A stretch of DNA of 64,000 nucleotides from Serratia sp. H1w (GCF_000633355.1 NZ_AYMQ01000037.1:62001-126000), one strand, 5' to 3'; shown: positions 29,960 through 42,291, numbered from the stretch's first letter. Notes: generated by a model from the sequence alone, not told the origin. Program-made: numbers and translations.

Positions 29960-29997
29960 AGCCCTGGGCACCTCTACCCTGTTCAGGGCTTTTTTTG
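29960..29997 (+). terminator. Terminator after the 44-residue ORF
   Basis: Stem AGCCCTG / CAGGGCT (29960-29966 and 29984-29990) followed by seven to eight T. A second hairpin, GTGTTGG / CCAACAC (29916-29936), lies 24 bp before it, so the end of this transcript is a two-hairpin structure. Confidence 0.85.
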
Positions 29998-30008
29998 CAC
30001 ATTAATGC

Positions 30009-30033
30009 AAAAAGCCCCGATATCCGGGGCTTT
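30009..30033 (-). terminator. Terminator of cutC
   Basis: On the minus strand a 9-bp stem (AAAGCCCCG, 5-base loop, CGGGGCTTT) is followed by TTTTT, 19 bp after the cutC stop codon. Confidence 0.87.
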
Positions 30034-30051
30034 AGCGACACCATGAAATGT

Positions 30052-30804
30052 TCAGGCACTTATTGAAGGAGTCAGCATTGCCAACGCATTCTTCATCGAC
30101 TCAACCGTTTCACCATCCACGCAGTAATGACTAAATTCATCAAACTCACTATCGGCACACATCGTGACGCCAGCCTTACGGTAACGCATGGTGGAAGGGA
30201 CCGTATGCCCAGCCGAGCTGTGCAATTCCTGAATACCGATATCCACAAACTTATGCATATTGCTCAAGCGTACGCCAGCGCCCGCCATAATCACCGGCCC
30301 CTGGCTGGCATGCAGCAGATCGCGTAGCAGTGGCAAGCCCAATTCGGCATTCTGCTGCTGCCCGGAAGTGAGAATGCGCGCCACACCAAGCTGCGTCAGT
30401 TGCTCCAGCGCCACCAGCGGGTTTTGACACATATCGAACGCTCGATGGAAGGTCACGGCCATATCGCCACTCAACTTCATGACCTCACGCATCCGCACAA
30501 GATCGATATGCCCTTCATCGTCCAACATGCCGATGACCACCCCGGCAAAACCCATCTCGCGGATTTGCGCGACGTCGTTCTTCATAATCTCGAAATCAAC
30601 GGCGCTGTAACAAAAATCGCCCCCGCGCGGACGAACGATTGGATGAACAGGTATCGTTACCCGTTCCCGCGCCTGCCGTAACGAGCCAAAACTCGGCGTT
30701 AACCCGCCCTCGCTCTGGCTAGCACACAATTCTATGCGGTCAGCACCCGCACGTTCTGCTGTCATGGCACAGTCGACGCTATAGCAACAAATTTCCAGCT
30801 TCAT
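30052..30804 (-). CDS. cutC: CutC family protein
   Basis: A 250-residue TIM-barrel protein matching E. coli CutC, named for a proposed part in copper homeostasis that is still disputed. Conserved stretches are [33 protein letters not shown] and [10 protein letters not shown]. The open frame runs 33 codons upstream, but the family begins with MKLEICCYS, preceded by GGGGGT. It is followed by its own terminator. Confidence 0.93.
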   Translation of the reverse strand: MKLEICCYSVDCAMTAERAGADRIELCASQSEGGLTPSFGSLRQARERVTIPVHPIVRPRGGDFCYSAVDFEIMKNDVAQIREMGFAGVVIGMLDDEGHIDLVRMREVMKLSGDMAVTFHRAFDMCQNPLVALEQLTQLGVARILTSGQQQNAELGLPLLRDLLHASQGPVIMAGAGVRLSNMHKFVDIGIQELHSSAGHTVPSTMRYRKAGVTMCADSEFDEFSHYCVDGETVESMKNALAMLTPSISA

Positions 30805-31016
30805 TGTTGTTACCCCCAGATAACGGTCAAAAATGCTACAGCAAAGGTTTACCCGCGCCCTGTCGGCCACGGGATAACAGCTTGATAGCGGTCTTAATGG
30901 CACAAGGTGCTAACTATGGCACCTCATTTTGAAAAATGGATAGATCGCAGTCACAATGGCGGCGTTAAGTGGGATAAATAACGCGATCGTCTTAATTCCA
31001 GCCCCCGGCGGCGCGT

Positions 31017-31580
31017 CTAACTACGTTCGCTGGCCACGATGTCACGAATATGATGCGGGTGGAATTTGATGGTGACAGTACCGTTGGTGATCGCCAGCGT
31101 CGGATTCGCCAGACGTTCGCCCTCACCTTTAGGTGAACTTTGCTTGAGTTTGATACCCGGCAGCAACAAGGCTTCATCTGCCAGATGATCCAGAGCGCGG
31201 GCATACAACGTGGCGGGATCGCCGCTTAGCACCAGTTCCACATGTTCCCAGCCTTCGTGAGGATAGCGCTTCTCGCCTGGATACGGCAGTTCAATACAGT
31301 CAATCTGCCAGGGGCCGACCTGTATTGGCTCATGGAGATCAAACAGGCAAATCGGCCTGCCGTTAATCATCGTCTCCGACAGCAGCGATCCACATTGCAA
31401 CAACCCCTGCCGCCAGCGATCGGCAGTGCTGTTTTGATGGCAACGCAGCGAGATATGGTCAGCACTGAAGTTGGCCAGTTCAAGATGCAGCTGTTGTGCA
31501 AACTGTTCCAGCGCCAGTTGAAAACGAGGTAAATCTAATGTCAGGTCGTTGAGTTCGGCGATCGATGACAAAGTAGTCAT
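31017..31580 (-). CDS. yecM: YecM family protein
   Basis: A 187-residue protein matching E. coli YecM through its length (ADHISLRCHQN, INGRPICLFDLHEP, YPHEGWEHVELVL). The family has a glyoxalase/VOC-like metal-binding fold with His residues in these motifs; no reaction is known. The position between cutC and argS is conserved. Confidence 0.9.
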   Translation of the reverse strand: MTTLSSIAELNDLTLDLPRFQLALEQFAQQLHLELANFSADHISLRCHQNSTADRWRQGLLQCGSLLSETMINGRPICLFDLHEPIQVGPWQIDCIELPYPGEKRYPHEGWEHVELVLSGDPATLYARALDHLADEALLLPGIKLKQSSPKGEGERLANPTLAITNGTVTIKFHPHHIRDIVASERS

Positions 31581-31619
31581 AAGTTTCTCAGGCTCTCCAG
31601 GATCTTTGGCAGGCCAATA

Positions 31620-31990
31620 ATCTACACGTCGAGTCGCTCGGAGGCTATGGGTCAGAGAATAAAAATCTAACGGGTAAACATAATGTTGTCTGTTTGACGC
31701 TGAGGTCTATTTCCAGCCGAGTTATCCTTCATGAAACACAAAAAAATTAGGAAGAATCTCTTGTCATATTTAATTAAACAAACGATACAAAACATAAGAA
31801 TGTTTAATGTTTTATCTCTATGCATAAATGAAATAAACCAAAAATTAAATCATCCGAAAAACAAGATTCAAGATATTGTTTTTTATTAAAAAAAATAAGA
31901 AATAATGCGAGGAATCCTAAATAGGATCATTACAATTGATTAGATTGCGCTAATAGGCTAGGTTAGAAGAGTAATTGATTTCGGATAAAT
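31620..31990. other. AT-rich intergenic region upstream of argS
   Basis: From about 31740 the base composition falls sharply, with runs such as AAAAAAATTAGG and TTTTTTATTAAAAAAAATAA, unlike the GC-rich surroundings. It holds one weak 52-codon frame (31731-31889) and leads into a small membrane-protein frame at 31995. The composition suggests an H-NS-bound or horizontally acquired stretch. No tRNA or insertion sequence is seen. Confidence 0.6.
31731..31889 (+). CDS. Doubtful small ORF, 52 residues
   Basis: A 52-codon frame in the AT-rich stretch, starting MKHKKIRKNLLSYLIKQTIQ. It is very Lys, Asn and Ile rich, as expected of any frame in such DNA, and has no convincing ribosome site. Basic, helical in appearance, without a signal peptide. 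It could be a small regulator of acquired DNA, or no gene at all. Confidence 0.28.
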   Translation: MKHKKIRKNLLSYLIKQTIQNIRMFNVLSLCINEINQKLNHPKNKIQDIVFY

Positions 31991-31994
31991 AAAC

Positions 31995-32114
31995 ATGACC
32001 CTATTAGGTATTTCCCTTGTGTTAATAGCCATCGCTGGCTACGCGATTTATCGCCATTTCAGAACTCGCCAGAATAGCGTATTGCGTTCCGGCCGAGGCG
32101 GTAAAAAGCGCTAA
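31995..32114 (+). CDS. Small membrane protein, 39 residues
   Basis: A 39-codon frame starting [20 protein letters not shown], with one transmembrane helix at residues 2-18 and a strongly basic tail (RHFRTRQNS, then GRGGKKR). The charge pattern predicts the tail stays in the cytoplasm. The start is preceded only by a weak GGA. It ends in a small AAGCG/CGCTT hairpin. No family recognised. Confidence 0.48.
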   Translation: MTLLGISLVLIAIAGYAIYRHFRTRQNSVLRSGRGGKKR

Positions 32115-32422
32115 CGCTTCTTCTATCCGCTCCCACCAAATCAATGACCGCGGATGGTTCGATTCACCTGGTTAACTCTTTTTATCTTCAATTTTTCCCT
32201 ATCTTTCACCATGCCAGCCCGCGTCAACTACTGACGCGGCGCCGTCAATCAGTTACAATTGCAGGCTGTTTTGTGGTTGAGCGACGCCCCCATTGTGCGG
32301 CGTCGTCCCCGCTGACCTGTAAGTTGCGCCGTCAAGGCGGTTTGCAGTGCAACGGTGTAAAGCCACCTTTTGATCCGGAGGGCGTACTGCACGGCCCTCG
32401 TTTGTCATTTAAGGTAACCCCG

Positions 32423-34153
32423 GTGAATATTCAGGCTCTTCTATCAGATAAGGTCAGCCAGGCGCTGATTGCCGCAGGTGCGCCTGCCGATTGCGAAGCT
32501 CAGGTTCGTCAGTCCGCGAAAGCACAATTTGGTGATTATCAGGCCAACGGCGTCATGTCCGTTGCCAAAACTCTTGGTATGCCGCCACGACAACTGGCAG
32601 AGAAAGTCGTGCAACTGCTGGAGCTGGGTGAAATCAGCAGCAAAGTAGAAATTGCCGGCCCGGGCTTTATCAATATTTTCCTGAACAGCGAATGGGTGGC
32701 CCGCCAGGCCGATGCTACCCTGGCCGCGCCTAAGCTGGGCATTGCTCCGGTTAAACAGCAAACCATCGTTATCGACTATTCTGCGCCCAACGTGGCGAAA
32801 GAAATGCACGTGGGCCACCTGCGCTCCACCATTATTGGTGATGCCGCAGCCCGTACTCAGGAATTCCTGGGTCACAAAGTGGTACGTGCCAACCATGTGG
32901 GCGACTGGGGTACCCAGTTCGGCATGCTGATCGCCTACCTGGAAAAAATGCAAAACGAACATGCCAGCGATATGGGGCTGTCGGATTTGGAGCAATTTTA
33001 CCGCGAAGCCAAGAAAAACTACGACGAGGACGAAGACTTCGCTCTGCGCGCCCGTGGTTACGTGGTGAAACTGCAAGGCGGCGACGAATACTGTCTGAAG
33101 ATGTGGCGCAAACTGGTGGACATCACCATGGCGCAGAACCAACTGACCTATAACCGTCTGAACGTCACCCTGACCGAAGATGACGTGATGGGTGAAAGCC
33201 TGTACAACGCCATGTTGCCGGAAATCGTAGCGGACCTGAAAGCCAAAGGGCTGGCGGTAGAAAGCGAAGGCGCTACCGTAGTCTTCCTGGACGAGTACAA
33301 GAATAAAGATGGCGATCCGATGGGTGTCATCATCCAGAAGAAAGATGGCGGCTATCTGTATACCACCACCGACATCGCCTGTGCCAAATACCGCTACGAG
33401 ACTCTGGGTGCCGATCGTGTCCTCTATTACATCGATTCACGCCAGCATCAGCACCTGATGCAAGCCTGGACCATCGTGCGCAAAGCGGGCTACGTGCCAG
33501 AATCGGTTTCTCTGGAACACCACATGTTCGGCATGATGCTGGGTAAAGACGGCAAGCCGTTCAAAACCCGTTCTGGTGGCACCATCAAACTGACGGATCT
33601 GTTAGATGAAGCGGTTGAACGCGCCAGCAAGCTGATCGCCGAGAAGAACCCGGATATGCCTGCCGATGAAATACAGCATCTGGCAAACGCGGTAGGTATT
33701 GGTGCGGTGAAATATGCCGACCTGTCGAAAAGCCGTACCACGGACTACATCTTCGATTGGGACAATATGCTGACCTTCGAGGGTAACACCGCGCCGTATA
33801 TGCAGTATGCCTATACCCGCGTTGCTTCGGTGTTCAAGCGCGCTGGCGTGGATGAAAGCAACCTGACGCTGCCGTTGGTGATGACCGAAGAGCGTGAAGT
33901 TGCGCTGGCCACTCGCCTGCTGCAGTTCGAAGAAACCCTCACCGTGGTCGCTCGCGAAGGCACACCGCACGTGATGTGTACCTATCTGTACGACCTTGCG
34001 GGGCTGTTCTCCGGCTTCTATGAGCATTGCCAGATCCTTAATGCCGATAGCGAAGAGGCTCGTCAGAGCCGGCTGAAGTTGGCTCTGCTGACCGCCAAGA
34101 CGTTGAAAACCGGTCTGGAAACGCTCGGGATCGAAACCGTCGAACGTATGTAA
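32423..34153 (+). CDS. argS: Arginyl-tRNA synthetase, GTG start
   Basis: A 576-residue class I synthetase charging tRNA-Arg. The HIGH signature is HVGH in the stretch [17 protein letters not shown] near residue 130. The C-terminal anticodon domain includes [10 protein letters not shown]-type sequence ([14 protein letters not shown]). The open frame extends to 32144, but homologues begin MNIQALLS, placing the start at the GTG at 32423, preceded by AAGG. The first 93 codons of the longer frame are not protein. A strong terminator follows. Confidence 0.96.
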   Translation: MNIQALLSDKVSQALIAAGAPADCEAQVRQSAKAQFGDYQANGVMSVAKTLGMPPRQLAEKVVQLLELGEISSKVEIAGPGFINIFLNSEWVARQADATLAAPKLGIAPVKQQTIVIDYSAPNVAKEMHVGHLRSTIIGDAAARTQEFLGHKVVRANHVGDWGTQFGMLIAYLEKMQNEHASDMGLSDLEQFYREAKKNYDEDEDFALRARGYVVKLQGGDEYCLKMWRKLVDITMAQNQLTYNRLNVTLTEDDVMGESLYNAMLPEIVADLKAKGLAVESEGATVVFLDEYKNKDGDPMGVIIQKKDGGYLYTTTDIACAKYRYETLGADRVLYYIDSRQHQHLMQAWTIVRKAGYVPESVSLEHHMFGMMLGKDGKPFKTRSGGTIKLTDLLDEAVERASKLIAEKNPDMPADEIQHLANAVGIGAVKYADLSKSRTTDYIFDWDNMLTFEGNTAPYMQYAYTRVASVFKRAGVDESNLTLPLVMTEEREVALATRLLQFEETLTVVAREGTPHVMCTYLYDLAGLFSGFYEHCQILNADSEEARQSRLKLALLTAKTLKTGLETLGIETVERM

Positions 34154-34166
34154 GCCAAACCCTAGC

Positions 34167-34200
34167 AATAAAAAAGGTCGCGATTGCGACCTTTTTTATT
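34167..34200 (+). terminator. Bidirectional terminator after argS
   Basis: A long stem (AATAAAAAAGGTCGC, 4-base loop, GCGACCTTTTTTATT) begins 14 bp after the argS stop codon. The A- and T-rich flanks make it usable on both strands. Confidence 0.9.
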
Positions 34201-34212
34201 GCTGTCAACCTG

Positions 34213-34290
34213 ACTACATTGCCAAATTGGTAGGGGTCGAACATGTTCGACCCGATTTAATTCACTGATTATCCAGTCGGGCTACATTTA
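34213..34290. repeat. Intergenic repeat, family 2 (short copy)
   Basis: Contains GTAGGGGTCGAACATGTTCG and ACTGATTATCCAGTCGGGCT, both shared with the copy at 19003-19127, but lacks the GGGCGCAGCATGCAGCGCCC hairpin. It lies between convergent argS and murJ. Confidence 0.8.
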
Positions 34291-34312
34291 AAGCGGGTTG
34301 CAATATCAGCAC

Positions 34313-35848
34313 TCACTCTACCCGCCGGGCAAAGTCCCGAGGGCGGAATCCAAGTAGCCCCAACACCGCAAAGTAAGTCACAATTCCCGCCACTACCACG
34401 ACCGATAAACGCAGCAAACGAGCCAGCATATTGCCCTGATCCCAGTCAGGCATCAGCCCCATCACGCCCAACAATACCGCAGCCATCACCAGCACGGCGA
34501 CTACCAGCTTGAACAGGAACATCCCCCAGCCGGGTTGCGGTTGGAAAATATCCTGCTTGCGCAGTTGCCAATACAGCAAGGAAGCGTTCAAACAAGCACC
34601 CAGACCAATCGACAGCGAAAGCCCGGCATGTTTCAGTGGGCCGATAAATATCAGGTTCATCACCTGGGTCAGGATCAGGGTAATGATGGCAATCTTGACC
34701 GGCGTTTTAATGTCCTGGCGCGAATAGAAACCCGGTGCCAGCACTTTCACCACGATCAGGCCCATCAGGCCGACCGAATAGGCCACCAGCGCGCGCTGGG
34801 TCATCGCCGCATCAAAGGCGCTGAACTTGCCGTATTGGAACAGCGATACGGTAAGCGGCTTGGCCAAAATGCCCAGCGCGATGGCGCTCGGCAAAGCCAG
34901 CACAAAGCACAGGCGCAGGCCCCAATCCATCAGACGGTTATATTGGTCGTGGTTACCACTGGAGAAGCTTTTCGCCAGCGACGGTAACAAGATGGTTCCC
35001 AATGCCACGCCCAACACCCCAGACGGAAACTCCATCAGGCGGTCAGCGTAATACATCCACGAAACCGAGCCGGAAACCAGGAACGACGCGAAGATGGTGT
35101 TGATGATCAGCGAGATCTGGCTGACCGAAACCCCAAGAATAGCGGGCCCCATTTGGCGCATCACGCGCCATACGCCAGCGTCATTCAGCTTCAGGCGCGG
35201 CAGGACCAGCATGCCGATTTTCTTGAGGTGCGGCAATTGATAGCCCAGTTGCAGCACGCCCCCTACCACCACAGCCCAAGCCAAAGCCAGCACCGGCGGG
35301 TTGAAATACGGCGCGGCAAACAGCGCAAAGCCGATCATGCTGACGTTCAGCAGCGTCGGCGCAAACGCCGGGATGGAGAAACGGTTCCAGGTATTGAGGA
35401 TCGCCCCCACCAGCGAGGCCAGCGAAATCAGCAGGATATAGGGGAAAGTGATACGCAACAGCGACGAGGTCAGGGCAAACTTATCCGGCGTATCGACAAA
35501 CCCCGGGGCGGTAATGAAGATCACCCAAGGCGCGGCCAGCATGCCGATCACAGTCACTACTGCCAACACCAGCGTCAACAGCCCGGAAACGTAGGCAACA
35601 AAGGTACGGGTTGCCTCTTCCCCCTGCTGGCTTTTATATTCCGCCAGGATCGGCACAAAGGCCTGAGAGAATGCGCCTTCCGCAAAGATACGCCGTAACA
35701 GATTGGGCAGCTTGAACGCCACAAAGAAGGCATCCGTCGCCATCCCTGCCCCAAACACGCGTGCCACAATGGCATCACGCGCAAAGCCCAGCACCCGCGA
35801 AAACATGGTCATCGAGCTAACGGCTGCCAGTGATTTAAGTAGATTCAT
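34313..35848 (-). CDS. murJ: Lipid II flippase MurJ
   Basis: A 511-residue MOP-superfamily membrane protein with about 14 transmembrane segments that moves lipid II across the inner membrane for peptidoglycan synthesis. The N-terminus [20 protein letters not shown] is conserved, as is the [20 protein letters not shown] stretch with residues lining the cavity. The start at 35848 is 15 codons inside the open frame. It closes the rimJ-yceH-mviM-murJ group. Confidence 0.95.
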   Translation of the reverse strand: MNLLKSLAAVSSMTMFSRVLGFARDAIVARVFGAGMATDAFFVAFKLPNLLRRIFAEGAFSQAFVPILAEYKSQQGEEATRTFVAYVSGLLTLVLAVVTVIGMLAAPWVIFITAPGFVDTPDKFALTSSLLRITFPYILLISLASLVGAILNTWNRFSIPAFAPTLLNVSMIGFALFAAPYFNPPVLALAWAVVVGGVLQLGYQLPHLKKIGMLVLPRLKLNDAGVWRVMRQMGPAILGVSVSQISLIINTIFASFLVSGSVSWMYYADRLMEFPSGVLGVALGTILLPSLAKSFSSGNHDQYNRLMDWGLRLCFVLALPSAIALGILAKPLTVSLFQYGKFSAFDAAMTQRALVAYSVGLMGLIVVKVLAPGFYSRQDIKTPVKIAIITLILTQVMNLIFIGPLKHAGLSLSIGLGACLNASLLYWQLRKQDIFQPQPGWGMFLFKLVVAVLVMAAVLLGVMGLMPDWDQGNMLARLLRLSVVVVAGIVTYFAVLGLLGFRPRDFARRVE

Positions 35849-35967
35849 GTGGTTTTTCTGATGTGTACGACTGGTAAATATCAACGCCTGCATTGGCAGG
35901 CGTCAGTGGAGTGGCGTTAGTCTACGGATCCACGCCGGTAATAGCTACCGCCATATGTTACATGGGG

Positions 35968-36885
35968 TTAACTGGCATCACGCAGCATTTGCTCGATCAG
36001 CCGCTGGGCGTAAATGGCCTGTTCTCCCGATGTTTCCGGTACGGTCTGGTTGCTGACGGCCTGAATAAAATGGTGTACCGCACCGGCAAAACCGCGTTGC
36101 TCCAGCGTGGTTTGCCAACCAGGGGCCGGTTTCTCGACGATACCTTGCTGGTCTTCCTGCAGCCATTGGCGCATATCGTTCAACTGATAGACTGCGCCAG
36201 AGGTGACTGCCTGCACGCTCTCCCGTTGGCTACCGGCACGGCGGTGCATGCTGGTGGTGACAAGGGTATCGCCACAGGCAAAATGGTGTTCCGCGTAAAG
36301 CATCTCGCCCGCTTCGTTAGCGCGCAGTTGCCCACTCTGCAAGCTGGCGTTACCGTGCGCCAGCCATAGTGCGGTATCCACTACATGCAGATAGTCATCC
36401 AACAGGGTAAAGCGCAGATCTTTTGGCCCCACGCTATCGGCACGGTGTTTATCCATGCGGATCGAGGCGGGCAACTGCATTTGCTGTTTCAACTGGCGAT
36501 ACAGCGGCGCAAAACGGCGGTTGAAGCCCACCATCAGTGCCAAGCCCTGCTTCTCAGCCTGTGCGATTAACTGCTCGCTTTGCTCCAGGGTTTCCGCCAG
36601 CGGTTTATCAACATAGACATGCACGCCCTGAGCCAGCAACTCGCCGACCACCTGAAAATGGCTGGCCGTACTGCTGTGCACGAACACGGCATCACACTGT
36701 TGTGCCAGACTATCGAGGCGAGAAAAACAAGGCATGCGATAGCTGTCGCAGACTGGCTGGGCTTTGTGCTGACTCGGTGAGAAACCGCCGATAAGCTGCC
36801 AGTCCGCCGCCTGAGTCAATAGTGGCAGGTAAGCCTTTTGCGCTATACCGCCCAAACCCACTACCCCGATGCGCAGTTTACTCAT
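35968..36885 (-). CDS. mviM: Gfo/Idh/MocA-family oxidoreductase MviM
   Basis: A 305-residue NAD(P)-dependent oxidoreductase-like protein, very similar to E. coli MviM/YceM. The N-terminal Rossmann motif is [15 protein letters not shown], and the family Lys motif is DKPLAE near residue 98. The substrate is unknown despite its long association with murJ. The start overlaps the yceH end by eight bases. Confidence 0.92.
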   Translation of the reverse strand: MSKLRIGVVGLGGIAQKAYLPLLTQAADWQLIGGFSPSQHKAQPVCDSYRMPCFSRLDSLAQQCDAVFVHSSTASHFQVVGELLAQGVHVYVDKPLAETLEQSEQLIAQAEKQGLALMVGFNRRFAPLYRQLKQQMQLPASIRMDKHRADSVGPKDLRFTLLDDYLHVVDTALWLAHGNASLQSGQLRANEAGEMLYAEHHFACGDTLVTTSMHRRAGSQRESVQAVTSGAVYQLNDMRQWLQEDQQGIVEKPAPGWQTTLEQRGFAGAVHHFIQAVSNQTVPETSGEQAIYAQRLIEQMLRDAS

Positions 36886-37522
36886 CCTGACCCCGCGCCA
36901 GCAGTTGCTGGATCTGTTGCTTTAATTCGGCGACTTCGGCTTCCAGTTGTGCAACCCGCCACGCCAATTCGCCATTATTGGCTTCTTCTGCCTCAGCGGG
37001 TGCTGCCTCAATCTGGCCGCTGAACAGGTGCATAAACCGGCTTTCACGCTTGCCTGGTTCACGCGGCAGGCGCACCACGAAGGGGCCGTCCTCACGGGTC
37101 GTCAACTGTTGCAGAACTTCTTCTACTTCGCTGACATCGCTGAACTCATGCATCCGGTTGGTGCGGGTACGCAGTTCTCCCGGCGTCTGTGCGCCACGTA
37201 ATAACAGGGTCGCAATCACCGCCAGTTCGGCCGGTGACAGTTTCAGTTGACCGAACTCGGAGTTGCAAAAACGCTGCTCATACTTCACCACGCGGTTGCC
37301 AAAGCCACTCAAGGTGCGCAGGAAGTGTCTTCTCAACAGTAAATCAAGCTGCTGCTGCACTTCGCTTTCCGACAGATCCATCACCGGTTCGCGGTTGGTT
37401 TTTTGATTACAGGCCAGCGTAATGGCGTTCAGCGAAAGGGGATATTGGTCAGGCGTGGTCACCTGTTTTTCCATCATGCAGCCGATCACTCGGGCTTCTT
37501 TGGCGTTTAATTCATATTTCAT
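36878..37522 (-). CDS. yceH: DUF480 protein YceH
   Basis: A 214-residue protein of the UPF0502/DUF480 family, with two winged-helix-like units and a C-terminal coiled coil ([19 protein letters not shown], about residues 190-208). Near-identical to E. coli YceH at [20 protein letters not shown]. No function is established. It overlaps mviM and lies 10 bp from rimJ. Confidence 0.92.
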   Translation of the reverse strand: MKYELNAKEARVIGCMMEKQVTTPDQYPLSLNAITLACNQKTNREPVMDLSESEVQQQLDLLLRRHFLRTLSGFGNRVVKYEQRFCNSEFGQLKLSPAELAVIATLLLRGAQTPGELRTRTNRMHEFSDVSEVEEVLQQLTTREDGPFVVRLPREPGKRESRFMHLFSGQIEAAPAEAEEANNGELAWRVAQLEAEVAELKQQIQQLLARGQDE

Positions 37523-37532
37523 GTTTACGGCC

Positions 37533-38120
37533 TCAGCGTGGTGGTAGCCACTCTTTATTGGTCAATGCGGTCAGCACATGATCCTGCCACTGTCCGTCGA
37601 TCAGCAGGTAATCCTTGGCATAGCCTTCACGTTCAAAACCCAGCCGGGTCAGTAACCCACCGCTGCGGTGGTTGTGCGGCATATAGTTGGCCATAATGCG
37701 ATGCATCCGCTGTTGGCGCTGCATATACCGGATAGACGTTTGCAACGCCTCATACATCAGCCCCTGCCCCTGCCACTTTTCACCCAGGGAATACCCCAGG
37801 AAACAGGCATGGAACGAACCGCGCAGCACATTACTGAAGTTGGCGACGCCGCACACTTGATGTTCTTCCGGATCGAGCAGGATAAAATAGTAGGCACTGC
37901 CCTGCTTTTGCATTTCAGTGATCATACCCAGGCGAGCTTGCCAGCCAGAGGGATAACAGTGACTATCATCGCGTACCGGCTCCCAGGGCTTCAGAAACGC
38001 CCGGTTTTCGGCATAGTATTCGGCCAACCGGTAGGCATCGCGTTCGTGGACTAAACGGACGACCAGCCGGTCGGTGGTAAGGCGTACTTTCGGTGATGCA
38101 GAGCGATAGCCAAACATCAT
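37533..38120 (-). CDS. rimJ: Ribosomal protein S5 alanine N-acetyltransferase
   Basis: A 195-residue GNAT acetyltransferase that acetylates the N-terminal Ala of ribosomal protein S5. The acetyl-CoA binding region includes [19 protein letters not shown] near residue 105 and the [20 protein letters not shown] stretch (motif B). The length matches E. coli RimJ (194). It heads the rimJ-yceH-mviM-murJ group. Confidence 0.94.
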   Translation of the reverse strand: MMFGYRSASPKVRLTTDRLVVRLVHERDAYRLAEYYAENRAFLKPWEPVRDDSHCYPSGWQARLGMITEMQKQGSAYYFILLDPEEHQVCGVANFSNVLRGSFHACFLGYSLGEKWQGQGLMYEALQTSIRYMQRQQRMHRIMANYMPHNHRSGGLLTRLGFEREGYAKDYLLIDGQWQDHVLTALTNKEWLPPR

Positions 38121-39657
<1,537 letters not shown>

Positions 39658-39826
39658 TTTTTGCCCGGGCGCACCGCTTGCGCCCTATATCTAACGACCT
39701 AATTTGCCAAAGTTGCTATCCTGATAGTACAAAAACTGGCGCAGAAAGGCTTATTATGGCGCATCATCCCACCACAACCTGCGCAATGGCCCAGGCTGAC
39801 GGCTAAACCTGACAACAGGAGCTCGC

Positions 39827-40474
39827 ATGAAACTGTTTATTTACGATCACTGCCCCTACTGCGTAAGAGCCCGCATGATTTTCGGCCTCAAGAATTTGCC
39901 CGTTCGTCTGGTGACCCTGCTAAGCGATGACGAAATCACCCCCACCAGCATGATTGGCAAGAAAATGGCACCGATCCTGCAAAAAGACGACGGCAGCTAT
40001 CTGCCCGAAAGCCTGGATATCGTGCATTACGTCGATAACTTGGACGGTAAACCGCTTCTCACGGGGAAAACCAACCCAGCGATCGCCGCCTGGTTGCAAC
40101 ACACAGCAACTTACGTCAACAAACTGCTGTTACCGCGCTTTGCCAATGCCGATTTCGAAGAGTTCGCCACTGACAACGCGCGCCGCTATTTCAGCGACAA
40201 AAAACAGGCGGCCAGCGGCGACTTTGCCGTGTTACTGGCCGACAGTGCCGATCTGATCGCCCAGCTGGAAGAGGATCTGGCCACGCTCTCCCCATTGATT
40301 AAGTCAGCGGAAGCGGTCAATGGTACCCTCAGTGAAGATGATATCCTGCTGTTCCCGGTGTTACGCTCGCTGTCTATCGTGGCTGGCGTAGCCCTGCCGG
40401 ACAATGTGGAAGCCTACCGCAACCGCATGGCACAGCGCGTTGACGTTCCGTTGCTGTTCGATATGGAGCAGTGA
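39827..40474 (+). CDS. grxB: Glutaredoxin 2
   Basis: A 215-residue glutaredoxin with a GST-like fold that reduces disulfides using glutathione. The active site CPYC is at residues 9-12 (IYDHCPYCVRAR). The all-helical C-terminal domain follows from about residue 85. Start supported by CAGGAG six bases upstream. Confidence 0.95.
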   Translation: MKLFIYDHCPYCVRARMIFGLKNLPVRLVTLLSDDEITPTSMIGKKMAPILQKDDGSYLPESLDIVHYVDNLDGKPLLTGKTNPAIAAWLQHTATYVNKLLLPRFANADFEEFATDNARRYFSDKKQAASGDFAVLLADSADLIAQLEEDLATLSPLIKSAEAVNGTLSEDDILLFPVLRSLSIVAGVALPDNVEAYRNRMAQRVDVPLLFDMEQ

Positions 40475-40505
40475 GTCGCAACGGCGATAAGGGAGTAGCG
40501 CGCAG

Positions 40506-42146
40506 ATGTTAAAAATGGTTTTGGTCACCGCTCGTGACCGTGCCCGGCTGCAAGAAATCTCGTCCGTGTTGATCCGCTACGGCTTGCAGGACGTGATCAG
40601 GTTGCTCGGGCTAGGCAAGTTGCTCGGCGGTCTGAGCGGCAGCGGTGCGGAGAATGATAATCAGACATTACCAGAACGCCTGCGCGCGGCCCTGGAAGCC
40701 CTGGGGCCAACCTTTGTTAAATTCGGCCAGATCCTGGCCACCCGCACCGATCTGCTGGAACAGCGTTGGACCGATGAGTTGGAACGCCTGCATAGCCAGG
40801 CCACCACTCTCCCTTGGGAAAAGCTGTCCGCGCAGATAACTGCCGATCTGGGGGGCGACCCTCAGCAAGTGTTCGCCCAGTTCGACCCGATCCCGCTAGC
40901 CGCTGCCTCCATGGCGCAAATCTACCGTGCCCGCCTGCACAGCGGTGAATCGGTGGTGGTCAAAGTATTACGCCCTGGATTGGCCAAAACCATTCATGCC
41001 GACCTGCGACTGCTGGCCTATCTGGCAGAAACCGTCGAACAACAAAGTCCGGCGCTGGCACGTTATCGCCCGCACCAGATGGTGCAAACGTTGGCCACCG
41101 CGCTTAATCATGAACTGGACCTGACGCATGAAGGCAATAATTGTGATCGGGTTGCGGAACACTTCGCCAAACAGCCTGAAGTGGTGATCCCGAAAATTTA
41201 TTGGCAGCACTCGTCAAAACGCCTGTTGGTGCAGCAATTCCTGCCCGGCATTGCGCCCGAAAATCCGCAGCAGTTAGCCGCCGCCGGTTTCGACGGCCCG
41301 TTGTTGGCACAACGTGGTGCGCAGGCCTTTATGACCATGGTGCTGGAGCATCGACTTTATCACGCCGATCCTCATCCCGGTAACGTGATGGCCTTGGGTG
41401 ACAACCACGTGGGGTTTATCGATTTTGGCATGGTTGGCCAACTGTCGGAACGACGACGCAATCAGTTACTGCTGTTGCTGCAAGCCATTGCAGAGCGGCA
41501 AAGCGACGGTATCGTCAATACGCTGATCGCCTGGTCCGATAATCAGGAGTTGGATTTGATCGACCTGGAACAGGCCGCGCAGAACTTTCTCGATAAGCAG
41601 GCTTCGACCACGCTAACGCTAGGCAAAGCCCTCACCGACCTCTTGGTGATGGCCCGCGAACATCAACTGCCGTTGCCCCCCGATTTAGTGCTGTTATTCA
41701 AGGCGCTGATCACTGCGGATGGCGTATTGCACCGCCTGGATCCCGCCTTCGATATCGTCGCTACCCTGAACCCCATGTTGCATCAGGTGATGCTCCAGCG
41801 TTACACCCCCGAAGCGCTGCGCCGCCATGCGCTATTGCTGGGTGGTGAGGCGCTGGATGCCGGAGTGGAACTGCCGCAGGCCATTCGTTTGCTGATGCGC
41901 CGGTTAAAGCAGGGCAAGATCGATGCCGAGATCAACGTCAAGAACCTCAGCCAACTCAGTAAGGCGCTGGAGCGCTCGGCGGTAACGTTGGCTATTGCAA
42001 TCGTGACGGCTGCCTTCGCGCTGGGGCTCGCCCCCTATCTTATGCGCTCCACTAGCGAGCTATGGGGCATTCCTCTGTTCCCGGCACTCGGCGGGCTAAC
42101 CTGCCTTGGGGGAGTCGTATTGTTGGTGTGGCGGCTGCGGCGTTAA
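40506..42146 (+). CDS. ABC1/AarF atypical kinase, UbiB-like paralogue
   Basis: A 546-residue protein of the ABC1/ADCK/UbiB kinase-like family. Visible are the KxGQ motif (FVKFGQILATRTDLL, near residue 70), the Ala-rich loop AAASMAQIYRA, the VVKVLRPG lysine strand, the HADPHPGN catalytic loop and the IDFGMVG metal motif. Two hydrophobic helices close the C-terminus, suggesting membrane anchoring. It is not UbiB itself: the N-terminus and C-terminus differ and it is away from the ubiE-ubiJ-ubiB cluster. It lies between grxB and yceB, which are adjacent in E. coli. Possible roles are in quinone or isoprenoid lipid handling. Confidence 0.85.
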   Translation: MLKMVLVTARDRARLQEISSVLIRYGLQDVIRLLGLGKLLGGLSGSGAENDNQTLPERLRAALEALGPTFVKFGQILATRTDLLEQRWTDELERLHSQATTLPWEKLSAQITADLGGDPQQVFAQFDPIPLAAASMAQIYRARLHSGESVVVKVLRPGLAKTIHADLRLLAYLAETVEQQSPALARYRPHQMVQTLATALNHELDLTHEGNNCDRVAEHFAKQPEVVIPKIYWQHSSKRLLVQQFLPGIAPENPQQLAAAGFDGPLLAQRGAQAFMTMVLEHRLYHADPHPGNVMALGDNHVGFIDFGMVGQLSERRRNQLLLLLQAIAERQSDGIVNTLIAWSDNQELDLIDLEQAAQNFLDKQASTTLTLGKALTDLLVMAREHQLPLPPDLVLLFKALITADGVLHRLDPAFDIVATLNPMLHQVMLQRYTPEALRRHALLLGGEALDAGVELPQAIRLLMRRLKQGKIDAEINVKNLSQLSKALERSAVTLAIAIVTAAFALGLAPYLMRSTSELWGIPLFPALGGLTCLGGVVLLVWRLRR

Positions 42147-42291
42147 GCAATTTCAGCCTTATCCGAATAGGTAAAAAGCCCGTTGTGCCGCGTCATCTGT
42201 TATCCTGCACCCCATGAATTTTTCTTTTGCTGGCAGTTAGGTTGCAAGATTTATACTGCCGCATTTCCGTTGTCCGCTTTACGAGGTTTGA

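Noticed and set aside
32144-32422. 93-codon N-terminal extension of the argS frame
   Set aside because: Homologous ArgS proteins start at the MNIQALLS equivalent, and a ribosome site precedes the GTG at 32423.
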